Assembly (NCBI RefSeq): GCF_003148685.1
Contig: NZ_QGGR01000006.1
Location: 372,001-436,000, forward strand
Length of the DNA: 64,000 bases
DNA from: Actinoplanes xinjiangensis
GTDB lineage: Bacteria > Actinomycetota > Actinomycetes > Mycobacteriales > Micromonosporaceae
Direction: 5' to 3'
The number at the start of each line of letters is the position of its first letter. Position 1 is the first letter of the stretch. Both the position numbers and the translations under genes were made by a program. This document shows positions 55,788 to 64,000 of this stretch, in pieces. The notes beneath the pieces are model-generated. The model saw only the letters and a program-made list of their open reading frames with translations. It was not told the origin of the DNA and made no database searches.

Positions 55788-57269
55788 ATGAGCCGCATCG
55801 ACGAGGATGTCGCCCTTCAGGCCGCGCTTGATCCGCTGGTCCTGGCGCTGGACATCGGCTCCACCGCCACCCGCGGCGGCGTCCACGACGCGTCGGGCCG
55901 GCGGGTGCACGGCCTTCAGCACAAGGTGCCGCACGCGTTCACGGTCGCCCCCGACGGCACGTCGGTGATCGCCCCCGATCAGGTGGTCGCGGAGGTCGGG
56001 CAGGTCCTCGACGCGGTGGCCGGCGACCGGCGGCTGGGTACCCGCATCGCCGGAGTCGCGATGGACACGTTCGCCGCGTCGCTGATCGCGGTCGACGCGT
56101 CCGGCCGCGCACTCACCCCCTGCCTGACCTACGCCGACTCGCGCAGCGCCGCCCAGGTCACCGCCCTGCGGCAGGAGCTGGACGAGCACGCGGTGCAGCA
56201 GCGCACCGGCACCCGGCTGCACACCAGCTACCACGTACCCCGGCTGCGGTGGCTCGCCGCCACCCGGCCGGACGTCGTCGCGCGGACCGTGTCGTGGTGG
56301 TCGCTGGGGGAGTACGTCTGGGCCCGGCTGATCGGCCGGCCACTCGCCGGGACCTCGACGGTGGCGTGGACCGGCCTGCTCGACCGGCGTACCGGTGAGC
56401 TGGACGCCGAGCTGCTCGCCGCCGCCGGCGTCCACGCCGGACAGCTCTCGCCGCCGTGCGACATGACCGGGCCGTTGCCCGCCCCGGCCCCGCCGCACCG
56501 GCCCACCCTGGCCCGGGCCGCCTGGTTCCCGGTCATCACCGACGGCCTGGCCAGCAACATCGGATCCGGGGCGACGGACGCCACGGTGCTCACCGCGGCG
56601 ACGGCCACCAGCGGCGCGCTGCGGGTGCTGCTCGACGGTCCCGCGGACCCGCTGCCGTTCGGATTGTGGAACTACCGGGTCGACGGGGGACGCACCCTGC
56701 TCGGCGGGGCGATCAACGACGTCGGCCGTGCGATCAGCTGGGCGCAGAGCACCCTGCGCCTCAGCCCGGCGCTCGACCCGGTGCTGACCGCCGCGCCTAG
56801 TGACGCCACGCCGCTCGTCCTGCCGTACCTGACCGGTGAACGCGCGCCGGGCTGGGTCGGCGCCGCCCGGGCCGTGATCGGCGGAGTCTCCGCGGCCACC
56901 GACGCCGACGCCCTGTTCCGCGGGATCGTCGAGGGCGTGGCGATGACCTACGCCCGCGTCGCCGACGAGCTGCACCCGGCCGCACCGCAGGTGCTGGAGG
57001 TCGCGGCGGCGGGCCGGGTCAGCAACGACCGGCCCGCGTGGCTCCAGGTCCTCGCCGACGTGCTCGGGCGGCCCGTCACCCACGTGACCCGCCGCCGCGC
57101 CACGCAGCGGGGTACGGCGCTGCTCGCGCTCGACGTGCTGGCCCCCGACGTTCCGCGCGCCGCACGGGCGACCGGGGCGACCTATGAGCCGCGTCCGGCG
57201 CACGTCGAGCACTACGCGCAACGGCGCGAACGGTTCGCGAAGGTGTACGACACGCTCCTGCGTACCTGA
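55788..57269 (+). CDS. FGGY-family carbohydrate kinase (gluconokinase-like)
   Basis: The 493-residue protein carries both FGGY halves: VLALDIGSTATRGGVHDASG at the N-terminus (phosphate-1), TPCLTYADSRSAAQV, WWSLGEYVWARLIGR, GLASNIGSGATD (phosphate-2), and VLEVAAAGRVSNDRPAWLQVLADVLGRPV with QRGTALLAL (adenosine region). The DTFAASLIAVD and LTYADSRS segments resemble gluconokinases and xylulokinases; the substrate is probably a sugar acid or pentulose. Proximity to the UxaB-like gene (opposite strand, 1.7 kb) fits a role in hexuronate or gluconate use, though TrpRS lies between. A hairpin terminator follows. Confidence 0.87.
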   Translation: MSRIDEDVALQAALDPLVLALDIGSTATRGGVHDASGRRVHGLQHKVPHAFTVAPDGTSVIAPDQVVAEVGQVLDAVAGDRRLGTRIAGVAMDTFAASLIAVDASGRALTPCLTYADSRSAAQVTALRQELDEHAVQQRTGTRLHTSYHVPRLRWLAATRPDVVARTVSWWSLGEYVWARLIGRPLAGTSTVAWTGLLDRRTGELDAELLAAAGVHAGQLSPPCDMTGPLPAPAPPHRPTLARAAWFPVITDGLASNIGSGATDATVLTAATATSGALRVLLDGPADPLPFGLWNYRVDGGRTLLGGAINDVGRAISWAQSTLRLSPALDPVLTAAPSDATPLVLPYLTGERAPGWVGAARAVIGGVSAATDADALFRGIVEGVAMTYARVADELHPAAPQVLEVAAAGRVSNDRPAWLQVLADVLGRPVTHVTRRRATQRGTALLALDVLAPDVPRAARATGATYEPRPAHVEHYAQRRERFAKVYDTLLRT

Positions 57270-57271
57270 CG

Positions 57272-57318
57272 ACCGGTGGCGGCGCGGGCGAGCGAAAAGC
57301 GCCGGCACCGCCACCGGT
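57272..57318 (+). terminator. Hairpin after the FGGY kinase
   Basis: ACCGGTGGCGG (57272-57282) pairs perfectly with CCGCCACCGGT (57308-57318) around a 25-base loop. It starts three bases after the kinase stop. Confidence 0.65.
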
Positions 57319-57678
57319 TCGCGCCCCGGCGGACCGGGGTGCGGTGGTCACGGGGGACGCACTCTTGACGTCCATACCACCGGCGGATCAAGCAACCAAC
57401 CAGAACCGCAGCGCCGTGACGGATGTAGCTGATCACGTCGGCCGTCCGGCGCCAAGATGATCGGCGGAAGTCGGGACTTTAGGCCTCACTCTTGCGGGAC
57501 TTTCCGGTTTTATCCGGCGGAACCGCCCACCGGCCGTTAGGCGCGGCCGACACCGAGAGAACATTTCCGCTCAGATTCCGTCAGAGATTGACACCTGACG
57601 TATTTAACAGATTGGATTCCTTACGGATTCCGTACGGCATTCACCGGCCGTACCTCCGCTCCCGCTAGGAGTCTGCCC
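57319..57678. other. Non-coding interval before the secreted glycosidase
   Basis: No gene is supported here. The last 100 bases are AT-richer than the surroundings. TTGACA at 57588-57593 could be a -35 element with a weak TTGGAT 18 bases later. GGATTCC occurs twice (about 57614 and 57626) near the end. AGGAG precedes the GTG at 57679. Confidence 0.4.
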
Positions 57679-60192
57679 GTGAACCTGCGACGGCTGCCGG
57701 CCACCGCCCTCGTCCTCGTCCTGGCCGCCGGCGGCCTCGCCGCCGGCACCGGGCCGGCAGCCGCCGTCGACCCGCCCGGCCCGCTGCCGGCCGTCGGCGC
57801 CGGCACCGCATTCCTCAACGCCGACGCCTTCGTCGGCGGGTTCGACGATCCCGCCTGGTACCGGGCGAACATCCCGTTCCTGGAGGTCCCGGACCGGCAG
57901 ATCCAGGACGTCTACTACTACCGGTGGAAGACCTGGAAGGAGCACCTGGTCTACACCGGGCCGCAGTTCGGCTGGATCTCCAGCGAGTTCCTCGACCCCG
58001 TCTCCTACGGCGCACCCTACGGCGGCATCTCGGCCGCGGCGGGCCACCACATCAACGAGGGCCGGTGGGTACGCAACAGCCAGTACCTCGACGACTACAT
58101 CAACTACTGGTTGACCGGTCCCGGCGCGGGTCCCAAACCGGCGGAGGAGCACGTCAACCCGAACACCACCGACTGGGGGCACGAGTACAGCTTCTGGGCG
58201 GCCGCCGCGGTGTGGAACCGGTACCTGGCCAACGGCGACCGGGCCTTCGTGACCGCACAGCAGCCGGCCCTCCAGCGCTTCTACGACCGGTGGAACGTGC
58301 AGTACGACGCCGCCGTCGGACTGTACTGGCAGGTGCCCGTCTGGGACGCCAGCGAACTGTCGGCGGCGTCCTACCAGTCCGACGACCCCTACCACGGCGG
58401 CGCCGGATACCGGCCCAGCATCAACGCCTACCAGTACGGTGACGCCCGCGCGATCGCGGACATCGCCGCCCTGCGCGGGGACGGCGCCACCGCCGACCTC
58501 TACCACGGGCGGGCCGCGGCGCTGCGGAGGACCATGGACGACCGGCTGTGGGATCCGCGGCGCAACTTCTACTACCACGTCATGCGCGACCGGAACCCGG
58601 GGCTGACCAGGCTCGACACCCGCGAGCACATCGGGTTCGTACCGTGGATGTTCAACATGCCCGACGCCGGCCGGTCGGTGGCGTGGGCGCAGGTGACCGA
58701 CCCGCAGGGCTTCTCCTCCGCCTACGGGCCGACCACCGCCGAACGCCGGAGCCCGCAGTTCATGCGTGACGCGCTCACCGGCTGCTGCCGCTGGAACGGG
58801 CCGTCGTGGCCGTACGCCACCGCACAGGTCCTCTCCGGGCTGGCGAACCTGCTGCAGGACTATCCGGCGCAGCCGTTCGCCGACAGCGCCGACTACCTCG
58901 ATCTGCTGCGCCGGTACGCCCTCACCCAGTACCGCAACGGTGTGCCCTACGTGGCCGAGGCCCACCACCCGGACGAGAACCGCTGGATCTACGACGGCCG
59001 CGGGCACAGCGAGGACTACAACCACTCCACCTATGTCGACAACGTCATCTCCGGTCTGATCGGCGTCGACGCGCGAGCCGACGACACGGTCACGATCAAG
59101 CCGCTCGCCCCGGCGAGCTGGGACTACTTCCTCCTGGAGAACGCGCCCTACCACGGCCACAACCTCACGGTCCTCTGGGACCGGACCGGCACCCGGTACG
59201 GCCGTGGCGCCGGACTGCGGATCTTCGTCGACGGCGTACCGAAAGCGGCGCAGCCGGGGTTGAATCCGTTGACCGTCCACGTCGGCGCCCCGGTGACCCC
59301 GCCGGCGGGGGAGCGGGTCGACATCGCCGCCAACCCGCAGCGGCACGGCAACGGGGCCACGCAGCCGTTCGCGTCCTACACCTTCACCGTCGACAACGCG
59401 TGGCGCGCCATCGACGGCCGCATCTTCGAGCACGACGTCCCGCAGAACACCCGCTGGACCAGCTACAGCTCGCCGAACGCCAGTGATCACCTCGGGGTCG
59501 ACTTCGGCCGCCCGGTGACCGTCGACGACGTACGCCTCTACTTCTACGACGACGGCGGGGGAGTACGGGTCCCCACGAGTTACGACCTGCAGTACTGGAC
59601 CGGTGCCGAGTGGCGCACCGTCGCCGGCGGGACCGCCCCGGTCGCGAACGGGCTCACCCGGCACACCTTCGCGGCCGTCACCACGTCACGGCTGCGGGTG
59701 CTGGCCCCCAACCGGGGCGGCGGCGTCGGCTGGGGCCTCAGCGAACTACAGGTGTGGACCCGGCCCACCTTCAAGATCTTCAACCGGCACAGCGGGAAAC
59801 TCCTCGCCGTCGAGAACGCCTCCACCGCCGACGGTGCACCGGTGCAGCAGTACAGCGACACCGGCACTCTCGACCACCGCTGGGAACTCGTCGACAACGG
59901 CGACGGATGGTTCCGGATCAGGAACCTGAACAGCGGCAAGGTCCTCGGCGTCGCCGGCATGTCCACCGCCGACAGCGCCCCGATCGTCCAGTACGACGAC
60001 AACGGCACCGCCGACCACCTGTGGCTGCCGCTCGACGCCGGCGACGGCAACCACAAACTGGTCAACCGGCACAGCGGCAGACTCCTCGCCGTCGAGGCGA
60101 TGTCCACGGCCGACAGCGCCGCCGTCCAGCAGTACCACGACAACAACACCGACGACCAGCAGTGGCAACTCCGGCCGAGCACCGGCCGCTAG
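57679..60192 (+). CDS. Secreted MGH1-like glycoside hydrolase with discoidin and ricin-type domains
   Basis: GTG 57679 has AGGAG upstream and starts a signal peptide (ATALVLVLAAGGLAAGTGPAAA, cut near 29); the product has 837 residues. The catalytic part (about 45-500) is an (alpha/alpha)6 barrel like mannosylglycerate hydrolase/GH63 enzymes: YRWKTWKEHLVY, ISAAAGHHINEGRW, VWNRYLANGDRAF, LTGCCRWNGPSWPYATAQVL and GRGHSEDYNHSTYVDNVISGL with candidate acid residues. A beta domain follows, then an F5/8-type C (CBM32-like) domain at about 565-695. The C-terminal ricin-type lectin (about 700-835) has three repeats of the RHSGKLLAVENASTADGAPVQQY kind. It should act on plant or fungal glycans; the linkage is unknown. 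Confidence 0.85.
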   Translation: MNLRRLPATALVLVLAAGGLAAGTGPAAAVDPPGPLPAVGAGTAFLNADAFVGGFDDPAWYRANIPFLEVPDRQIQDVYYYRWKTWKEHLVYTGPQFGWISSEFLDPVSYGAPYGGISAAAGHHINEGRWVRNSQYLDDYINYWLTGPGAGPKPAEEHVNPNTTDWGHEYSFWAAAAVWNRYLANGDRAFVTAQQPALQRFYDRWNVQYDAAVGLYWQVPVWDASELSAASYQSDDPYHGGAGYRPSINAYQYGDARAIADIAALRGDGATADLYHGRAAALRRTMDDRLWDPRRNFYYHVMRDRNPGLTRLDTREHIGFVPWMFNMPDAGRSVAWAQVTDPQGFSSAYGPTTAERRSPQFMRDALTGCCRWNGPSWPYATAQVLSGLANLLQDYPAQPFADSADYLDLLRRYALTQYRNGVPYVAEAHHPDENRWIYDGRGHSEDYNHSTYVDNVISGLIGVDARADDTVTIKPLAPASWDYFLLENAPYHGHNLTVLWDRTGTRYGRGAGLRIFVDGVPKAAQPGLNPLTVHVGAPVTPPAGERVDIAANPQRHGNGATQPFASYTFTVDNAWRAIDGRIFEHDVPQNTRWTSYSSPNASDHLGVDFGRPVTVDDVRLYFYDDGGGVRVPTSYDLQYWTGAEWRTVAGGTAPVANGLTRHTFAAVTTSRLRVLAPNRGGGVGWGLSELQVWTRPTFKIFNRHSGKLLAVENASTADGAPVQQYSDTGTLDHRWELVDNGDGWFRIRNLNSGKVLGVAGMSTADSAPIVQYDDNGTADHLWLPLDAGDGNHKLVNRHSGRLLAVEAMSTADSAAVQQYHDNNTDDQQWQLRPSTGR

Positions 60193-60247
60193 CATCCATG
60201 CTGATAAATGCGTGGCGGCCCGGCGCGCCGTTGCCGATACTTCGCCG

Positions 60248-61270
60248 ATGACCGGTTCCGGAGAGTTTCAGCCGCTGTGGCCGCGCGCACTGCGACCGGG
60301 CGATCTCGTCGTCATCGCGTCGTTGTCCGGGCCGCTCCCGGCCGTGTACGAGCCCCACATCCGGCAGACGGTGACGGTGCTCGAACGCATGGGCTTCCGG
60401 GTGCGCCGGGCACCACTGCTGGAACCGGAGCGGTCCCACTGGTGGAGCGCGGCCACACCGGCCGAGATCGCCGCCGAGTTCAACGGGCTCCTGCGTGATC
60501 CCGAGGTACGTGCCGTCATCGCCAGTGACGGCGGCCAGACGGCGTTCGGCTATCTCGACCTGATCGACATGGCGGCGATCCGTGCCGACCCCAAGCCGAT
60601 CCTCGGCTACAGCGACGTCTCGCTGCTGCATCTGGCTCTCTACGCGCGCACCGGACTGGTCGGGTTCCACGCCGACATGGCGGTCCCCGGCTTCGGCGGG
60701 CACTGGCAGACCGCGTCCGCAGCCCGCCGGGCGGAACTCGAGTCCCTCTACTTCCGGCTGCTGACCGGCGCCGGCGCGATCGGTGCGCTGCCCGCCGGCC
60801 CGGCATGGGAATGCTGGCGTGCCGGGCGTACCGAGGGCCGGCTCGTCGGCGGAGTGATCAACCGGATCGCGCTGGTGCAGGCGACCCGTTTCGCGGTGCC
60901 ACCCGAACGCTTCGACGGTGCCGTGCTGTTCTGGGAGGAGATGGGCGGCCACAGCTCGCACGTGTGGAGTTATCTACAGGTGATGCGGCACGCCGGCATC
61001 CTCGACCGGATCTCCGGCATGGTCGTGGGCATCCCGCGGGAGATCGCCGGACTCGAGTCGCCCGGGGCGTCCCCGACGCTGGCCGAGATCGTCCTCGACG
61101 TCCTCGGCGATCGGGACATCCCGGTGCTCGGCAACGTCGAGATCGGGCACGCCGGCCCGAATCTGCCGATGCCGGTCGGCATCCGGGTCGCCCTCGACGC
61201 CCGCCAGCGGACGCTGTCGCTGCTCGAACCGGCGGTACGGGCACACCCGGCGACCGGGCCGGCCGACTGA
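60248..61270 (+). CDS. LD-carboxypeptidase family protein (peptidase S66)
   Basis: ATG 60248 gives 340 residues. The S66 layout is present: LRPGDLVVIASLSGP at the start, VIASDGGQTAFGYLDLID, the nucleophile Ser122 in ILGYSDVSLLH, the Glu of LFWEEMGGHSSHVW (230/231) and His301 in VEIGHAGPNLPMPVGI. Relatives are L,D-carboxypeptidases of peptidoglycan recycling, or MccF-like immunity proteins that cleave microcin C. No microcin genes are nearby. No ribosome-binding site is visible, so a leaderless transcript is possible. Confidence 0.88.
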   Translation: MTGSGEFQPLWPRALRPGDLVVIASLSGPLPAVYEPHIRQTVTVLERMGFRVRRAPLLEPERSHWWSAATPAEIAAEFNGLLRDPEVRAVIASDGGQTAFGYLDLIDMAAIRADPKPILGYSDVSLLHLALYARTGLVGFHADMAVPGFGGHWQTASAARRAELESLYFRLLTGAGAIGALPAGPAWECWRAGRTEGRLVGGVINRIALVQATRFAVPPERFDGAVLFWEEMGGHSSHVWSYLQVMRHAGILDRISGMVVGIPREIAGLESPGASPTLAEIVLDVLGDRDIPVLGNVEIGHAGPNLPMPVGIRVALDARQRTLSLLEPAVRAHPATGPAD

Positions 61271-61334
61271 GGAACCCGGTGGCTGGCGCCGTCTGTCTAC
61301 GCTGACCGCGACATCGCCGTGGTCGGGAGTGTGC

Positions 61335-61898
61335 GTGACAGAGGTAGTTCCCCACCGTGTCCGGACGGCCGCCGAGAGCGCGGGTTTCGGCCCGCTGGTG
61401 CAACGGTTCCGGCATCCCAACGCCCGCCTCTTCGCGGCCATCACCTGGGCCTACTTCGCGATGGTCGCGAGCCTGCCGCTGGCCCTGCTGGTGTCGATCG
61501 TCCTGGCCCTGGCCGGGCGCGGCCCGCAACCACAGTGGCCGGTGGCCCTGATCTCGGTGCTCGTCGGCGGGACGGCGGCCTATCTTCTCGCCCAGCTCGC
61601 GATCGGCAACGTCACCCGGCGGGCGATCTACCTCTACCCGGGAGGCTATGTCGCCACCGGACCCTCCGGGCGGGTGATCCGCACCGTCGCGTGGCAGAGG
61701 CTCGCGGGCATCGACGGCATGGGCAGCCCGCTGCAGATGCGGGTGCAGGTCGCGGGCACCCGGGCGCGGACCGTCTTCGCGTTCCGGCACCGCGGCGGCT
61801 GGCCCCGGCCGATCAAGTTCACCGAGATCACCGGGCGCGAACAGCTCGGCCCGCTCGCCTACCGGCTGTACATCGAGGACACCGGCAAGCCGGCCTGA
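61335..61898 (+). CDS. Membrane protein with PH-like C-terminal domain, unknown family
   Basis: GTG 61335 is chosen because GGGAG lies five bases upstream; GTG 61329 is possible. The 187-residue product has two membrane helices (ARLFAAITWAYFAMVASLPLALLVSIVLAL and VALISVLVGGTAAYLLAQLAI), then a soluble strand-rich domain: RAIYLYPGGYVATGPSGRVIRTVAWQRLAGIDG, MRVQVAGTRARTVFAFRH and IKFTEITGREQLG. This order recalls bacterial PH-like domain membrane proteins. Function unknown. It follows the LD-carboxypeptidase by 64 bases and may share its transcript. Confidence 0.6.
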   Translation: MTEVVPHRVRTAAESAGFGPLVQRFRHPNARLFAAITWAYFAMVASLPLALLVSIVLALAGRGPQPQWPVALISVLVGGTAAYLLAQLAIGNVTRRAIYLYPGGYVATGPSGRVIRTVAWQRLAGIDGMGSPLQMRVQVAGTRARTVFAFRHRGGWPRPIKFTEITGREQLGPLAYRLYIEDTGKPA

Positions 61899-61983
61899 GA
61901 GGGCACGTTCGCGTCGCACGTTCGGCCGTACCCCGGCGCGACTTCGCCGCCGGGGGCACCGTCATGGCGTACCTTCGCAGGTT

Positions 61984-62454
61984 ATGGCCCCTGTAGTGGA
62001 TTTCGGCGAGGTATCGACCGCCGGCCTGGAGTCGTCGCCGGTCGCGGAGGCGCTCGCCGGGCTGCGGGCCAACGAGGCCCGGTACTTCCGGAACAAGTAC
62101 GGCCACGTCTTCACCGTGGACACCGTCGAACCCGGCAGCGCCGCCCAGCAGACCGTCGACTGGGTGCACCGCATCCTCCAGGAGGAACGCGGCCTGGTCA
62201 TCGCCTCCCGGCCACTGGAGGCGACCGCCTTCCAGGTCGAGAACATCAGGATGGCGTACGTGTTCTACGAGAACGGCCTGTCCGTCAACGTGATGTACAC
62301 CGTCGACGACGGCGGGAAGCGGGCGGTCGGCTTCAAACTCTCCGACGGGATGGAGGTCCCCGCGGAACTCGGCACGTTCAAGTTCGCCCGTCAGCGGTCC
62401 AAACTGGCCGGGACCATCCGCGGCTCCTACTTCATCGTCAAGAACGAATACTGA
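61984..62454 (+). CDS. Conserved-looking hypothetical protein
   Basis: The 156-residue protein is soluble, with an N-terminal helical part (SSPVAEALAGLRANEARYFRNKYG) and a strand-rich centre (VFTVDTVEPGSAAQQTVDWVHRILQEERGLVIASRPLEATAFQVENIRMAYVFYENGLSVNVMYTVDDGG) ending GSYFIVKNEY. Coding bias is strong. No cysteine, signal or membrane segment is seen and I do not recognise the family. It lies 85 bases after the membrane protein and converges on the TauE/SafE gene with 12 bases between stops. Confidence 0.6.
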   Translation: MAPVVDFGEVSTAGLESSPVAEALAGLRANEARYFRNKYGHVFTVDTVEPGSAAQQTVDWVHRILQEERGLVIASRPLEATAFQVENIRMAYVFYENGLSVNVMYTVDDGGKRAVGFKLSDGMEVPAELGTFKFARQRSKLAGTIRGSYFIVKNEY

Positions 62455-62466
62455 CACCGCGGGAGT

Positions 62467-63261
62467 TCACGGGGTCAGCCCCTGGACGAGGTACAGCACG
62501 GCCAGCGCGGTGGCGAGCGCGCCGAGGAGCAACCGCAGCGACTTCTCCGGCAGGCGGGGTTGCAGGCGGGCGCCGAGGTAGCCGCCGACGAGCCCACCGG
62601 CGCCGCAGAGCAGGCCGAGTGGCCAGTGCGGGGCGACGTCACCATCGGTGGTGAGGGCCAGCACGCCGTAGGTGGCGGCGCCGGCGATCGACGTGACGAA
62701 GGTGGACGCCAGCGCGGCCGGCGCGATCCGGGTCATCGGGGTGCCGCGCCCCGCCAGGATCGGGCCGAGGATCGAGCCGCCACCGATGCCGTAGACGCCA
62801 CCGACGGTGCCGGTGGCCAGGCTGAGCCCCAGGATCGTACGCCGGGACAGGGCGGGCCGGTCGACGGCGGCCGGGCGCAGCGCGCGGGCGCACAGCCACA
62901 GGCCGAGCGGCAGCAGGACCGCGGCGGCGACGAGGCGGAAGGTCCGCGGACCCGGGATGGCGAAGACCCGGACGACCGCGCCGAGGACGACGCCCGGCAC
63001 ACTGCCGGCGATCATCAGCCGGGCGAGCGGGCCGGTGAGCTGGCCGTTGCGCCGGTACCGGGCCAGGGCACCGGGGCCGGAGACGACGTTGAACAGCAGG
63101 TTGGTCGGGGTGACCGCCGGGTTCGGCACGTGCAGGACGCTGAGCTGGACCGGAAGCAGGAAGACGGCGCCGGACACCCCGGCGGGCGACGTCACGATCG
63201 AGATGAGCAGCCCGGCGAGGAAGCCGGCGAGCCCGGTCTGCCAGGTCATGATCATCACCAT
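62467..63261 (-). CDS. Sulfite exporter TauE/SafE family permease
   Basis: The 264-residue protein has about eight membrane helices and both repeats of the TauE/SafE fold: FLAGLLISIVTSPAGVSGAVFLLPVQLSVL at the start, TPTNLLFNVVSGPGALARYRRNG, then VGGVYGIGGGSILGPILAGRGTPMTRIAPAALASTFVTSIAGAATYG with the typical IGGGSILGP motif. Members export sulfite, sulfonates or organic sulfur compounds, often with unknown substrates. Three Met codons (63261, 63255, 63249) could each be the start; no ribosome-binding site decides. No sulfur genes are adjacent. Confidence 0.88.
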   Translation of the reverse strand: MVMIMTWQTGLAGFLAGLLISIVTSPAGVSGAVFLLPVQLSVLHVPNPAVTPTNLLFNVVSGPGALARYRRNGQLTGPLARLMIAGSVPGVVLGAVVRVFAIPGPRTFRLVAAAVLLPLGLWLCARALRPAAVDRPALSRRTILGLSLATGTVGGVYGIGGGSILGPILAGRGTPMTRIAPAALASTFVTSIAGAATYGVLALTTDGDVAPHWPLGLLCGAGGLVGGYLGARLQPRLPEKSLRLLLGALATALAVLYLVQGLTP

Positions 63262-63356
63262 ACGGCGCGGTCGTTACGTGACCTCCCCGCAACAACCGCA
63301 CTCCGGCCTTGCCGGTGCCGGCTCTCGTGGGGGCGCAGCGACTGCCCGGCTGGGCC

Positions 63357-64000
63357 TCACGGGGAACTCAGCCGGGCGCTCGCGGCGACGGTCTCCTCGG
63401 TCTCGGTCCGGCGCCGGCGCTCGTAGGCGGCGAACGCGGCCCCCGGGTCGTCGTGGTCCCGCAGCGCCGCGGCGAGCGCCACCGCGTCCTCGGCGGCCAT
63501 CGACGCGCCCTGGGCGGCGGCGGGGACGGCGGCGTGCGCGGCGTCACCGGCCAGCACCATACGGTCGTCGTGCCAGCGCGGGGTGGTCGGGATGTCGTAG
63601 GAGTCGCCGCCCACCACGTCCGGGCCGGAGGCGGCGATCACCGCGGCCGCCGGAGCGGGACACTGCCGCGCGGCCAGGTCACGCCACTGTTCCGGGCTCA
63701 GTCCCGCGGCCGGCTCCGTGCCCGGGAGCCGGGCGAACCACCACGTCCGGCCGTCGCCTCCGGGCACGGTGAGACCGGCGAACGCCCGGCTGCCACGGAT
63801 CATCAGGTACTCGTCCGGGTCGAGGCCGGCCGGATTGCCGGGCGTGTAGCCGTACACGACATGCTGCCCGGACCACCGCGGCGCCGGCGCCTGCGCATCG
63901 ATCAGCCGGCGGGTCAGCGAATGAATGCCGTCCGCGCCGACCAGCACGTCCCCGGCCGCCCGGCTGCCGTCGGCGAAGCCGGCCTCGACCCCGTCCGGCC
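63357..64000 (-). CDS. FAD-dependent monooxygenase, N-terminus cut by window
   Basis: The frame is open to the window end, so 214 C-terminal residues are visible. The DG motif VLVGADGIHSLTRRL is near the visible start, and the second FAD motif is DRMVLAGDAAHAAVPAAAQGASMAAEDAVALA. The middle contains YLMIRGSRAFAGLTVPG and WWFARLPG. It belongs to the group A hydroxylases, as does the enzyme at 50190, but shares few details with it. Substrate and N-terminal dinucleotide motif are outside view. Confidence 0.85.
   Translation of the reverse strand, partial: PDGVEAGFADGSRAAGDVLVGADGIHSLTRRLIDAQAPAPRWSGQHVVYGYTPGNPAGLDPDEYLMIRGSRAFAGLTVPGGDGRTWWFARLPGTEPAAGLSPEQWRDLAARQCPAPAAAVIAASGPDVVGGDSYDIPTTPRWHDDRMVLAGDAAHAAVPAAAQGASMAAEDAVALAAALRDHDDPGAAFAAYERRRRTETEETVAASARLSSP

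Noticed and set aside
1..64000. tRNA, rRNA, insertion sequences, prophage or integrase genes
   Set aside because: None recognised by eye on either strand; a tRNA scan would be needed to exclude a missed tRNA.

Overview
The window is high-GC actinomycete chromosome. Supporting evidence is the strong G/C bias at third codon positions, frequent GTG starts, ATGA/GTGA stop-start overlaps, a Pup ligase gene (pafA), a SigE-family sigma factor, a DUF2510 protein, an EXLDI protein and a conservon-type kinase. The density of sensory kinases, secreted ricin-domain glycosidases and TetR regulators suggests a filamentous Micromonosporaceae member such as Actinoplanes; this is inference, not proof. About 60 protein genes are supported. 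I found no rRNA, tRNA, CRISPR array, insertion sequence or phage module. Both ends cut genes: an Hsp70/actin-fold protein on the left and an FAD monooxygenase on the right.

Region 1-13.5 kb: a four-gene overlapping operon (actin-fold ATPase fragment, LuxR regulator with P-loop, nitrate-sensor-like pseudo-kinase, membrane-anchored CBM2-like protein). It is followed by two membrane-anchored proteins, an EXLDI gene divergent from a DrrAB-type ABC exporter, an acyltransferase/SRPBCC pair, and a SigE-family sigma factor with its membrane partner. Region 13.5-23.4 kb: DUF952, two divergent helix-turn-helix proteins (one with MgtE_N-like repeats), a TIGR01777 epimerase, a secreted GH30 enzyme with ricin lectin, and a VOC protein. 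After these comes a poorly coding stretch (20.0-22.3 kb) with four unrelated minisatellites, then a PadR-DUF1048-DUF1048 operon.

Region 23.4-34.3 kb is a signalling block: PAS-PAS-GAF-SpoIIE phosphatase, MEDS/HATPase sensor, MASE1-PAS histidine kinase preceded by a 20-codon response-regulator remnant, receiver plus double KaiC-like ATPase, and a three-gene kinase/receiver/hybrid-kinase operon. Region 34.4-40.7 kb carries a compact biosynthetic pair: a single-module NRPS (A-T-reductase, predicted valine) overlapping an ATP-grasp ligase, divergent from a serine hydrolase and a PPOX-fold protein.

Region 40.7-52.5 kb holds three TetR regulators, each beside a clear palindromic operator (with an SGNH hydrolase, a ketopantoate-reductase-like protein and an FAD monooxygenase). 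It also holds a SnoaL-like protein, DUF1062, pafA, and a GGDEF-EAL protein. Region 52.6-64 kb holds a UxaB-like reductase with LacI-type operators and a 14-codon leader ORF, a TrpRS, an FGGY kinase, a large secreted MGH1/discoidin/ricin glycosidase, an LD-carboxypeptidase, two small unknowns, a TauE/SafE exporter and the truncated monooxygenase. Function calls rest on motif reading only; no database search was run.
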